From NCBI RefSeq assembly GCF_041146795.1, contig NC_135170.1, forward strand, positions 7,349,033 to 7,413,032: a stretch of 64,000 bases of DNA, read 5' to 3'. The position numbers and the translations under genes are program-made. The DNA is from Maylandia zebra (lineage: Eukaryota; Chordata; Actinopteri; Cichliformes; Cichlidae). Of this stretch, positions 47,916 to 58,756 are shown piece by piece. The notes under the pieces are model-generated. The model worked only from the letters and a program-made list of their open reading frames with translations. It ran no database searches and was not told the origin of the DNA. The first letter of the stretch is position 1. Every line of letters starts with the position of its first letter.

Positions 47916-49612
47916 GTTATATATGTAGCACTATGGTCCTGGAGGAACGTTGTCTCGCTTATTCTTTTTATAGGAATCTGTTGTGGAAAACACAGACACC
48001 TTTTATTTACATGTTAAGAACTACCATGCAGTAAGTGAGGGAGAGAGGAACATGCATAGTTTAAATGGAGGCAGTAAGAGAGTGAGGATGAAGCTGCACA
48101 GATGACTTTCTGCAAGTGAAACTAATGTTTGATCGTGTAGTCAGTTATAGCTGATTAATATATGTACAATGTCAAAGAGGTCTGTTGTTGTTTAGACTTC
48201 AAATAAAATAATAAAATAATAAAGTGAGCCCTGTTGTGCAATTTGCAATTTTAAAATTTGGGCTATAAACCTGCTGACTGACAGATTAATAACATTACTT
48301 CTACCTTCTTAGCTGAGGTAAATATAAACTACTGTTGTGCTTTAAATACCTTTTCACTGTTTTCCATCTGAGCGACTCACATCTTCCCCTAAGTCATGAC
48401 CTCCTTTTATCAATTTCAATAAAGATGTAGAATAGTGCGTTTCCTCTCACCATGTCAAACAGAAACTGACACGTGTTGATGACCATCTGATTAGATAACA
48501 GCAAAGCAACGCTCTGGGATCTTTCAGGCGTGTCTATTGGGCAACAGTGTAAAGTCATCATTGTAAGAAAACGTGAGTCTCTGTGGACAAACTTCAAATG
48601 TAAATGATTTTATATCTTCATCATATTTGTTGCATCTGCCTTTTTGTGCAAATTATTGCTTAAAATGTTAAAATTCATGTATTCTTATGGAAAAACAAAA
48701 CTGGTGTCATGGAGGACTCAAACACTTACAGGAACTCATGTGTTCGTGTTCAGTTAGTAGATATATCAAACAATGAAACAGAGTTTGTCTTTACAGGATT
48801 TGGTCGCTGAACTTTATTTAAATTTCAGTTTATTGCTGATTTCATGCTACACCCTTCTAATGTGACATTTACCTGTGGTGGAGCTCTCAGGCTCCTCCTC
48901 GTCTGAACTGTCCAGAAGTTGCTGTCTGTCCTCAGAGACCAAAGCTGCATACTCAGTGTCCTTGGTCCTCCACTGAGGTAATGAAGGTGGACAAACCAGC
49001 AGGAGGAAATAGCTGGTAAAATTGTTGGGATGAAGAAGACGACAAATCATTTTGTAAGTTTCAGCTTCATTTATACGCAGTTTACAGGGAAAAAGTCTCA
49101 AAAGGAAATACAAACTACATCCTGTCAATGTCTCATTTGACTGAAGTGAACTGGAGTCAACTGAACTCAATTAAAGTGACTATTTGGCCACCACTTCACC
49201 TCCACAGATGAAAGCATTGGGCTACCTACACCTTAGACCTACAGAAGCTTAATTCAAAATTGGACCCTTGTTAAGTCTCACTGTGGCATGCAAAACTCTA
49301 AAAATGATGAATGGACTAACTGTCTGAGCTTGGAGGCCAGCTTGGATGAGCCCTGAGTAAAGGAGGGCTCCAATAAGACCAGCAGCACCAGTGCCTGAGC
49401 CCCAGCCTTCTAGTACACTCCTGGAGCAGACAGAAAACCACGTTTAATGTTCCAGAGTAAAAATAAAAACACAGTTGGAAGACCATTCACAGCTTCTTAA
49501 ACTCATTTGTGACCAGGACTTTATCTGCTGTGAGTCTAAGCTGTAAGCAGGATTACTGTTAGAAGGAAATTTGGCTGATTTTCTTGAAGGTACTATTAAA
49601 AAGCTCTGTCAC

Positions 49613-50502
49613 AGCTGGCTGCCGGCAGAGCCCGCGGGCACGCCACTGCAACCCCCTCTGGCCTCTGCTCCGTAGCTGCTGGGTGACCTCTCGTTTGGGG
49701 TTCTACTCAGCTCTTCCCAGGAGGGTGGCACGGTTCCCCTCCCCCTTTGGTGGTCCTCCTCGGGTCCTTGTACTCTGGGGCCTCTGGATATCTGGGGCCT
49801 GGATCTCTTCCATACCTGCTTCATACCCTGGAGGACGGGGCTGTGACCCCCCCACACTCCCTAACAGATCGTTACATGGAGAAACCTTTGGAATACAAGC
49901 ATGTTGATCCACACAGGTATGCACACAAGTGTACACACGGGTATTCACAGACGCGGACTACAGCTTTCTTGGCTGCTGTATCTACTTAGTATCTACTGTT
50001 ATCTACTGCTAGCTAGTTTATTGTGATGGTGCTGTTTTTTACTATGTTGCTCCTTTTTTTGTTTGCTTTCTCTTCTGTTTTTTTTTCTCCATACAGGTGA
50101 GCCAGGTGTTTTGTTTGTTTTTCTTTCTTTCTTCCCCCCTTTCTCACCGTCTCTTCTCCCCTTTGGTTTTCTTTCTCTCCCTCTCTTTCTTTCATTCTTT
50201 CTCCCTGTCCTATCCCCCAGTCATGTCTGTCACGTTTGTAGCAACAGAAAATAAATTCATAATTATAATAAAGGTCAATCAAATGGACCAATATGGCAAG
50301 GCCATGATGCTCCACTTGGTAAAATAAATCCGCTTGGCATCTTTCTTGGCCTTAAGACAACAATTCTGATGGCTAAAGATCCAAGCGGGACAAAAGAAAA
50401 AAAAAAAACCTGATTGAAATAATGGGCTGAAACTGGATCGTTGTGGTCGGTTGCAATTACAACCGAATGCTTTCTGCAGAAAAAAAAGAAAAAAGAAAAG
50501 AA
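49613..50502 (+). mobile_element. Retroposed unit with 15-bp TSD and A-rich tail, unit B only
   Basis: Exact duplication AAAAAGCTCTGTCAC at 49598-49612 and 50503-50517 flanks a GC-rich 5' part (GGGCACGCCACTGCAACCCC, TGGATCTCTTCCATACCTGC), a pyrimidine tract (50060-50215) and an A-rich end (AAAAAAAAGAAAAAAGAAAA). Long target duplication plus A tail fits LINE-mediated retroposition. Unit A has the empty site near 21620-21635. Family not assigned; several overlapping open frames inside look like chance. Confidence 0.7.
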
Positions 50503-51096
50503 AAAAAGCTCTGTCACTGTGGATCTTGATATTTAGAGTCAAGCGCCCAAACGACCTAACTTAATGGAAAACGTCTGATATCAAGAATATCAGATTGATA
50601 ACTCCATAACTTTTTTTTGCAACCCTGTAGCAGTCCATCTGTTCTCTGCTAGGCGTCATCACAGCCAGTTACTGAGGCCAGCTAAATTTGTGCTGCTGAT
50701 GTCTTTAAATTATCTGAAAGGTCATATAACCTACTCTGTGGTGGAGAAAAATCTGCTGGTTTGTGTTTTTTGGTTTTTTTTAGTGTGTAATTTATTAATG
50801 AGCAGGTGTGTGTGTCTGTGTGCACAACTCATGGAGACAGCACTCCAACCTCTGCTTGCTTCTGGCTCTATAAAACACTATGATGCTCCAGAAACAAATG
50901 GGTGACATCAGGGAGAAAATGATGAATGGAAATTTGTGTAAAATTCATGCAAATTTTTTCATCATGCAGGAACTTAAAGATTGTGAAGAAAGTAGAATTT
51001 CAAAAGTGCAAACTTTACCCTACACTTTGTCACAGACCCAAGTCATTTAATCTGGACAAGCTCTGTTTGAATCTTCAATAAGAGAGCAGCAACTGA

Positions 51097-51224
51097 ATCA
51101 GAATCGTGTTTATTGCCCATGTATATATGCAAACACATACAAGCAATTTGGTTCCGGTAGATGGTGACTCCCAAGCACTGCAATGTAAATCACAACAATA
51201 TGTAAACAACACAATAGACACACA
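51097..51224 (-). mobile_element. Short Rex-type 3' fragment, unit B only
   Basis: ATCAGAATCGTGTTTATTGC opens a minus-orientation LINE tail inserted into GCAACTGAAT|TCAAAATTGG, intact in unit A at about 22850. Confidence 0.55.
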
Positions 51225-51567
51225 AATTCAAAATTGGCAAAAAGAATGAGTGAAGAGTGTTTACCTGCTGAAATATACTGTTAGAGAGAGGAAGGACAAC
51301 TCTCCCAGTCCTGAGCTGATACTGGCAAAGATCACTCCTGCAAACACAGCCACAGAGAATGTGATCAGAGAGAGCAAAGAGGAAGAATTTATTCTTTTGT
51401 TTGAAGAACAAACTTCAATAAAAAGAGCTCATTTACAGGACCTTTGTGGGCAGTCACAATGGTTACATTTTAGTTACTGGTGAACTGAATCGAATTTAGT
51501 TGCTCTTTACTGACTTATTTTATTCACATAGAGGTCTGCTTGATTCTAACAGTAATGTCTGAAATAG

Positions 51568-52345
51568 CGTTGGCTATTAAAATACAGCATTTCTAATGCT
51601 ACTGCGAATGATATTTTGACACAGTCCACAGAAAACACTGAACTCTCGCAGTTGCAGAGAGTGAGCACAGATCTAAATTACTATTTGTGCAAGCATTCAC
51701 CTTTACCTACTGATACAAATATCAATGCTTAATTCGCCCCTCTTTGTGATGTAAAATATCATTTCCAGACTCACCTCTCCACTGTGTTATAAAATATTTC
51801 ACTAGCTGGGCCCTTTACAGCCTATCAGGACATTTCTAGCAAGCAGGGGCCATCTTTGCATCTGGTATCCAGCTCTTCCAGTAGATCTGTGGTGCCAGTA
51901 TCACTACTGCTTTAAATTAAATGTAAAATGCCAGTTTGGCCCCATATCAGCAAAAAGTCCACTCATCTTTAAAGGTTTACATGCATACACAGCCAGCAGG
52001 ATTACTATAAAAACACTAGTACTCGTATCTACGGTGGCAGCCTTTAGTTTGGGGCTGGTATGTTGGTGCCTTGGATCACCTGCTGCATCACCTTTAGACT
52101 CAGCATTTCCTGAAAGCACTCCCTCATCCACTCTTTCACTGGTACTTTTCCAATCGACAAAATGTTGGTCATCTTCAATTAAATACAAACTAGTACACAG
52201 AAAAAGAGCAGGACAAACAGGGTCATTAAAATGGCTCCATAGCTCATCATGGGACGTGCCGAAAATTCATCGAAGCATTATCGCTGTCCCGTAACCGACT
52301 GCTGATTCATATTAAACTGCCTACTTCTCATAAATTCTTTGATAT
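51568..52345. other. Diverged intron 6 segment with unit-B-specific sequence
   Basis: Unit A has a shorter related form (about 23190-23425). Shared pieces such as AGCCTATCAGGACATTTCTA and AGCAGGGGCCATCTTTGCAT alternate with sequence found only here. The pattern suggests a transposon remnant that lost parts in unit A. The minus-strand frame 52188-51904 has no domain I recognise. Confidence 0.4.
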
Positions 52346-53652
52346 GTGTATTTGACAGAAGCGTGAACTGGTACGATAAATGATTATTTATAGCAGCAGT
52401 AAAGCTCTATCAAGCTTCTGTGGAACAACCACAGATGCTCACAGTAGATAAGAAGAAATTAAACCGAAGAAAATAACTAATAAGTTTTATCTAATCCACC
52501 TTCTAAAAGCTCATCAGAGCCATATCAGACACCCTTAATGATAAAAGATCTGATCTGAATTATTAACAGGTTGCTTTACCGAGAATACTCATCCACACAG
52601 CTGAGGAGAAGGACACCAGGAGGAAACTCGTTGCTGCCATGATGGCACAGAACAACACTCGAATGCTGGGATAAAAGAACAGGAATTAACCAGGAAAGCT
52701 GGAAAGCACCATGACAGCGATGTTTTTATGCAGACAGCAAGAAGAACTCAGTCTGTTAACAACTGACTTCCTGACTATATCACACACAAAACATATAAAG
52801 TCCAATTTTTCTTTTCTTTTTCAGCTCTGATTAGTCAGCCGGGGCCACTGAAACCAGGCACAGCCATTAACCAAGTAGGTTTGTTTATTGCTCCAATTTC
52901 ATATGTTTGGTCACTGCTAAGCTCTCATTCATAAATTTAACATCTTATATACATGAAAACATTAAAGCCAGACGAAAACAAATGGAGATCATTATTGCCA
53001 AAAGACATCACAGCAGCTCAGCAGCAGCACAAAAAGAGCGCCAAAGGTGGGATTGAGTGGAAATAATATGCAAATAAAACAAAGTTCTTGTTGTTTTCTT
53101 CTTCTGTCTCTTTTTTTAAACCAAACTCAAACCTCATGTTGCCAGTGGGGCTAAAATCCTGACACCTGATACAAACACACTACTGTAAAAAAGGGAGGAC
53201 GTCACAGTTTTTGTCATTTGCAAGTTTGTCAAAGAAACAACTATTTGTTTATTATCAGTGCAGTGAAATCAGATCGTACCAATAATGTGAGTGATGATTG
53301 TTAGTTCCTGTAAAAGCACAGCAAGTGGAAACAAAGAACAGCAATCAAAGTAATAATTACCCATAAGGCATTTTGTGGATCACAAAGGGAGCGAACAGTT
53401 TGATGAAGAGTGTTGGTAGGATGTCAGCTAACAGCACAGCCTGCCAAGAAAAATGTAACAACTGAACATCTGTGGACACAAATGATACAGCTTGTAGTTT
53501 CTGCCACACCATCCATCCTTATGCCCTCCTTCACTACCATCCATCAATCTCCTCTGAGGTCTTCCTCCTTCCTCTTTTCCACTCATAAAAGCTGAGAAGT
53601 TCACTTAACCCTAAACATAGAACGACTTTGAAACGTGACCACTGCCAAACTA

Positions 53653-54118
53653 CACTGCTCAAAAAATAAAGGGAACACTTGAGTCACACATCAGATCTCA
53701 ATGAATGAGATTTTTAACTTGAGAATCTGAACTGGTAAAGTACATCATGCAGTTTATTGTGGAAAAATAAGATGTAACGATGGAAATGGAATCAGAGGAA
53801 ACTAAAGACATCCTCTGCCTGGAACATGATGAGTATATGAGCTCTGGCAGCGCTCCTCATCACATGACAGTCCTGCTGCAGGGTTAGAGCTGTGCACTCT
53901 GAATAGACTGCAGGTACCTTCTCTTACTATGAGCAGTGACATAGAAATAGTTGTTGTTACTCCTCCAGTGCACCTTATGCATCTTTCATTTGCACTTCTA
54001 AGCAGGTGAAATGCATTCACAACAGTTTCTGTTTCCTGATTGGACAGATCAACATCTCTGAAGACTTTGTGCCAGAATCCAGTGATCAAGTATTCCTTTC
54101 ATTTATTTGAGCAGTGCA
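53653..54118. mobile_element. Tc1/mariner MITE, unit B copy
   Basis: Orthologous duplicate of 26515-26978, with the same ends (CACTGCTCAAAAAATAAAGG, TTTGAGCAGTG) and only scattered differences. Confidence 0.75.
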
Positions 54119-54955
54119 TATTTAAATACACATTTGTTCTCTTACAGACGCCGTTTCATTTCGTGACTCTTGTTTCTCGAGAATGTCATGTGCGGCGCTC
54201 AGCATCACCACGTAAGCAAAGTTGTTGCACAAACCGAGGAGCCTGTATAGATGTGGAAAGATAAAAACGAGATACGGAGATGCATCAAAAAATAACAACT
54301 TAATCAGCGGCTGCAAAATTTCTCTCAACATAAAACCCCCCAAAATATCGTGCACTCAGTACCGTGCACTTTCAAAACTTTTGCATTAGCAAGCATTTAT
54401 CAGCTACTCACATTCACTCACATGAATAAGACTTTCACAGTCTTTGTGCTTTCCATGTCGTTAACCTTTGTTTTCAAGCTTCTTAAAGGTCTTCCTTTTC
54501 CTTCTTCCTCCTGTCCATCCTTTCAGTTTAGTTCCTCATTATTTTCTAGCTTTGTGTATTTTTCCCTCCCTCCTTTGTTCTTTGCTTGTTTTCCAGTAGC
54601 AGCTAAAGTGCCTTTTCATTTCACTACCTGCTATGCCACCTTGGGCTTTCCATCTGTGCTTCAGTTTACTTACTAATGTGAATTATCAGTGTGACAGAAT
54701 TCAATGACAACTTTTCTTTTGTGACTTATTTGTGGCTTTTTGTTATTCCTAGAAGGTTGAATGGCAATAAAGCAAAGCGAGAGATTGAGGGATATGCAGC
54801 AAATGGCAAACACAACAGAACTTAGGTCTCTGCAATGAGTACACAGGTCTCAATAGTTGGAGCACGAGTACTCGGTCCTTGCCCTTTCCTCTGCCTTTCT
54901 GTCTCCATTTTCGCTTCGCTCCCTTTCAGTCGTACATGCTCGAGACCTTTACTTA

Positions 54956-55265
54956 GACTTAGAGTTTTTTTATTGTCATTGTGCAGTTTCTTGCACAGTG
55001 AAATTGGGTAGCTGGACCACAAAGGTGCAAAGGTAAGAAGAGAAAACAATATACAACAAGGGGAAAACAAATAAATAATTAAAATAAAATAAAAAGCATA
55101 TATGGATACATATATGTGAGTGAAACTATATACATGGAGTATGCGTAAGAACCATTGAAACAGAAACATTGTGGGTCTGTATACAAGAGCAGTTATATAG
55201 TATAATAAATAAAAAAGGGTGGAAGGGCTAAGGTCATTTAGGGTGGAGATGGAAATTCTACTGAG
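54956..55265 (-). mobile_element. Rex-type LINE 3' fragment at the unit B deletion point
   Basis: GACTTAGAGTTTTTTTATTG, CATTGTGCAGTTTCTTGCAC and AGTGAAATTGGGTAGC form a minus-orientation LINE 3' end. It sits exactly where unit B skips the counterpart of about 27890-37710. Confidence 0.6.
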
Positions 55266-55545
55266 ACCACACCTTTTATGCCTTACACTTTAACTCCACC
55301 ACCCCCCACTTTTAGATAATTTAAGTGGAAATAAACACAGCAGTAGCAGGTAACTTTTCAAGCACAATGTGTCACACTAACAGGTCTGCAGTGCAGATAA
55401 ATCAAATAAAAGAGTTAAACTCTTTCATCAAAGATGGCATTCGATTGTTCAAAATATATATTTTTGGCACGTTGCCAGAATATTCAACCAAAGTCTTCAA
55501 TTATTTTTCCACTGTATGTTAAAAACACATGTACATTTTTTTAGG

Positions 55546-55606
55546 TGTGGTTTGAGATGTAAAGGGCGGGACTAATGATAGTCATCTCTCCAGCAGTGCA
55601 TATAAA
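55546..55606 (+). promoter_or_regulatory. Protease B promoter: RUNX-type site, GC box, TATA box
   Basis: TGTGGTTT (55546-55553), GGGCGGG and TATAAA (55601-55606) are arranged as in copy A. The core promoter is nearly unchanged, so both genes may be expressed alike. Confidence 0.6.
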
Positions 55607-55666
55607 GCTGCACTTGTTCCCCCCTCACCACACAGAGGTACTGCTACACTGTTCTTCATCACGGCC

Positions 55667-57599
55667 ATGGCTTTCTGCAAACTTCTGCTAACTGTGTTGG
55701 TACTGCTGCACAACAGTGGTGGTGAGAGAGAAAAATGCTGAACCTTAATTTCCCAACTCCAGAGCCCAGATTTCAGAGTGCAGCCTCGATAGACTGATGC
55801 TCTAATGTTTATCATCCATTCTGAGCAAAATAGCAAACATGGGATTTAATTTTCTTAGATGCCTCAAACTTACATCCAGCATTTTGTTTGTGTTTTTCAG
55901 GTCTACTGGGAAATGAAGTGAGGAGCTCCATCATTGGTGCAGAGGATGCCAAAAAGGAAAGTTGGCCATGGATGGTTCACCTCAACATGACATCTAAAGA
56001 TTCGAAATTGGAGAAATGGGGCTGCGGCGGCACCGTCGTTGCAAAGCAGTGGGTGCTGACTTCTGCACAGTGCGTGGCTAAGTAAGTCTGTGTGTGTTTG
56101 CAGAAACGTGTCTCATTATTTTTATGAACATCCTCCAGAGCAGTCATAACAAAAAAGCTTCACACTGCATGTGAGTATTTTGGGGGAATAATTACTCATA
56201 GGGACCTTCACTGTTGGCCAATAAAGACAAAATCATTTCAGGACACTTTCTGACAAGTGTCCTGAAATGGTCTGACAAGTTAGGTGAGTGGGCCTAACTT
56301 GTCAGACCTGGAGGCCTCAGTCAGTATTTAAATACACCATATGCACATTTCAGCATCTTAAGCTGTGTTTTTAGTGAGTAGCTGCATATTTACACACCCA
56401 GCAGACACCGCATCAAGTCCAAACTAATGTAATGTTTACTCCACTGCAGCTCCTTTTCTTTTAATTCCTGCCAACTATGAAAAAACATGCGCAGCCCTTT
56501 AAACTGCTGAATGCACCAGTGTCCACAAAACCCATGTGTAGTGTTGTTTTGTTGAAGGCTTGGTCATTCCAAAATACATGAGACTTAATGTGTGTGTTTC
56601 TCTTGTCATGCAGTTATGATCATCTTCGATCGTTCGTTGTTGTCGGCGCATATCAGCTGCAAAAGGCGGCTCACCGTTACATGGGTATAGCCAATATTGT
56701 TCAATACCAACACCTGGGCAACAGCAACAAAAATGACATCGCTCTGATCAAGCTGAAGAAACCGATTACATTTTCAAAAGATGTTGCACCAGTGGCTCTG
56801 CCTGACAAGGATGACACCTTTGGTCCATCATCTGAGTGCTGGATCACTGGCTGGGGGGAAGTGGGAAATGGTGGTAAGTTAAGCACAGAAAGTAGGCTTT
56901 AAAATGTTCACGCTGTAAAAGGCAGGCTCACAGATCCATTGTAAATTGCCATACTGTCACCAGTAAACTGTATTTAATTGTGTATAAACATAGCCTACGT
57001 CCATACTTTGCATAGTAAGGTACTTCACAGATAAGAAACATCACCTTTCTGTCACTTCCATACTTTTCCTGTGTGTCCACAGTTCCACTGAAAGCTCCAG
57101 AAACACTTCAGCAGCTCAAGATTTCCATCATCTCTCAGAGTACCTGTAAGGAGAGGCTTCCTCAGATAGCCTCTAATACACTATGCACAAATGACAGCAA
57201 GGGAAGGGGTGCCTGCAAAGTGAGTTTTTCCCTTTTTTTTAGTCTTTTGCATTTAATCAAATGGATTATTACCACTTTGAAATAAACAAACACTTTTTGA
57301 TTTATCACACATGAAGTACTTTACTTTCACTCAGCTGAATTGACAGAAACTAGTAGTTACTCGTTACTTTGGAGTTTATTGTTGAATCTAAGTCTAAGTT
57401 GTGTGTTTTGCTTCCACAGGGAGACTATGGTGGTCCACTGGTGTGCCGTAAAGGGGGGAAATTAGTTCAGGTGGGAGTCATGAGTTCTGGTGGTTGTGGC
57501 CCCAAGGACGGCCCTGGCGTCTGTACTGAGGTTGCAAAGTATCTGACCTTCATAAACGACTACATCCACCGTCCTGGGAAAGCTCCAGCTGAGATGTGA
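55667..57599 (+). CDS. Secreted trypsin-fold pseudoprotease, copy B
   Basis: Exons 55667-55721, 55901-56081, 56614-56873, 57083-57219, 57420-57599 (813 nt, 270 residues). Signal peptide as in copy A. The same lost active-site residues: WVLTSAQC for His-57 and GDYGGPL for Ser-195; Asp-102 kept in KNDIALIKL; SSIIGAEDA without a basic cleavage residue. The S1-pocket position is Gly (RGACKGDYGG) where copy A has Asp. Differences from A in exons 2-3: TSKDSKLEKW against TSHDSKMVKW, DHLRSF against DHRRSF, YQHLGNSNKND against YRDLGNSNYEND (one codon shorter), WITG against WMTG. Exons 4-5 are much more diverged (PLKAPETLQQLKISIISQS; SSGGCGPKDGPGVC). The C-terminal tail is shorter. An ATTAAA follows at about 57730. 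All frames are open and splice sites consensus, so it looks functional as a gene. Confidence 0.9.
56234..56307. other. Twin hairpins in protease B intron 2
   Basis: Same two abutting perfect hairpins as in copy A (56234-56269 and 56270-56307), unchanged after duplication. Confidence 0.95.
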
Positions 57600-58756
57600 A
57601 CTCCTCAGAAACCGACACTGCCCGCTGTACTCATCTCATAAGCTGTCTTACTTTTAGCTTCTTTCCTGTAAAGCACTGTCACTCCATGGTAATGGTAGCT
57701 GACTGTGGCTCAGTTAACAGATTTCTTTGCATTAAAGCTTTAAAGCATCACTTTAGTGTCTCTTTGTGATTTGAAGAATTCCTGTTCACATGTTTCAAAA
57801 AAGGCACTGATGACACCCCCACGTCCATAGCAACGCCTTCCTTGGATACATAGTTATATGTGTGCAAATTTTTCAATCTGATTTTTAGCATTTTTACAAG
57901 TCTATATTATATACTGGGCCGGTTCTAGACAGGCATACATGAGGGGGCAGAGAGAAATGTAAAGACAAGACAACACTCTTTGCAGTCGTCTTTTCTTGCA
58001 TCATTTCTCCTTGTGTCCTTTCATCTCCTCCTTCTCCGTCACCTCATCCACCTGATTCATTTCTGTGTTGTAACTACTCTGCAGTGACTAAATGTCATAA
58101 CAACAGTTTGTTAATTGGATAAAATCAACGGTTATCTTTTCTTTCTTTCTTCTACTTTAGTAAATGTCCAGGTGAACAAAGGTGCTCCCTCTTCAGGAGA
58201 CAAAGTGTACATATCACTTATCTTTGACAGCTTGCAGATGGTATAAAACTTTCTTTTTACAATGACAGACTTTTACCGCTTTGTTCTCACTTTTATTTAT
58301 TTTGTTTTATTAAATACCTTTTAACTTTTCAGAATTTACACTCAAACCCAACCCATAATAGCCACACAGTGCACTTTGCAAATCCAACCAGCAGACTTGG
58401 GTGGGCGGGATCTAGTCTATGGTCTGCATGTTTGACACCCCTTAAATATTACATCATAGAAAGTCTCATTTTTGACACATTTGAAAGAGAGTCTTTCCAA
58501 ATTTCGTTCACAATTTGACCACCTTGATTTGACCACTAGATGGCACTCTGCGCTCAAAAATATTTATAGTGTATATCCAACAACAGGAACAGAATAAACT
58601 GATGCGGTCAGAGGCACGTCATTCTTTTGACTAATTCTCATATTAACATGTAAAAAATAAAATAAAATACAGTATGCAGTATGGAACAATAACTAAAACA
58701 GATGTGTTCAATATTAATTTTGTGTTATTTATAACACAAAAGGTGTGTAGTCTAAG
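57600..58756. other. Protease B 3' flank
   Basis: 3' UTR and then intergenic DNA with no gene recognised. A match to the CTCF core (CCACTAGATGGCAC, 58533-58546, plus strand) fits CCASYAGRKGGC fully. Similarity to unit A fades around 57890. Confidence 0.5.
58533..58546 (+). promoter_or_regulatory. Candidate CTCF site
   Basis: CCACTAGATGGCAC agrees with every position of the CTCF core consensus. It lies about 0.9 kb past protease B, outside the duplicated unit. Motif only. Confidence 0.35.

Larger units (their letters stand above)
42576..54242 (-). pseudogene. cln3 duplicated pseudogene (partial)
   Basis: Unprocessed copy of cln3. Retained exon equivalents (minus): exon 3 54242-54146, exon 5 53440-53361, exon 6 52665-52580, exon 7 51337-51265, exon 8 in part 49420 to about 49333 (88 of 144 nt), exon 9 49012-48873, exon 10 43141-43089, exon 11 43014-42946, exon 12 42820-42765, exon 13 42669-42576. 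Exons 1, 2, 4, 14 and 15, and the promoter, are missing. The remaining exons keep splice sites and nearly the parental sequence, so decay is recent. Without start, end and two inner exons, no functional battenin can be made. Transcription from another promoter is possible but not indicated. Confidence 0.93.
42440..57890. repeat. Segmental duplication, unit B
   Basis: Direct-orientation partner of 14685-41760. Compared with unit A it lacks the counterparts of about 16630-18230, 19336-21365, 24630-26447 and 27890-37710. It gains LINE and retroposon inserts at 43485-45090, 45137-47506, 49613-50502, 51097-51224 and 54956-55265. Unbroken blocks look about 97-99% identical by eye. Confidence 0.9.

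Noticed and set aside
49584-49989. Overlapping open frames on both strands
   Set aside because: All lie in the GC-rich head of the retroposed unit, where stop codons are rare; no protein similarity was recognised.
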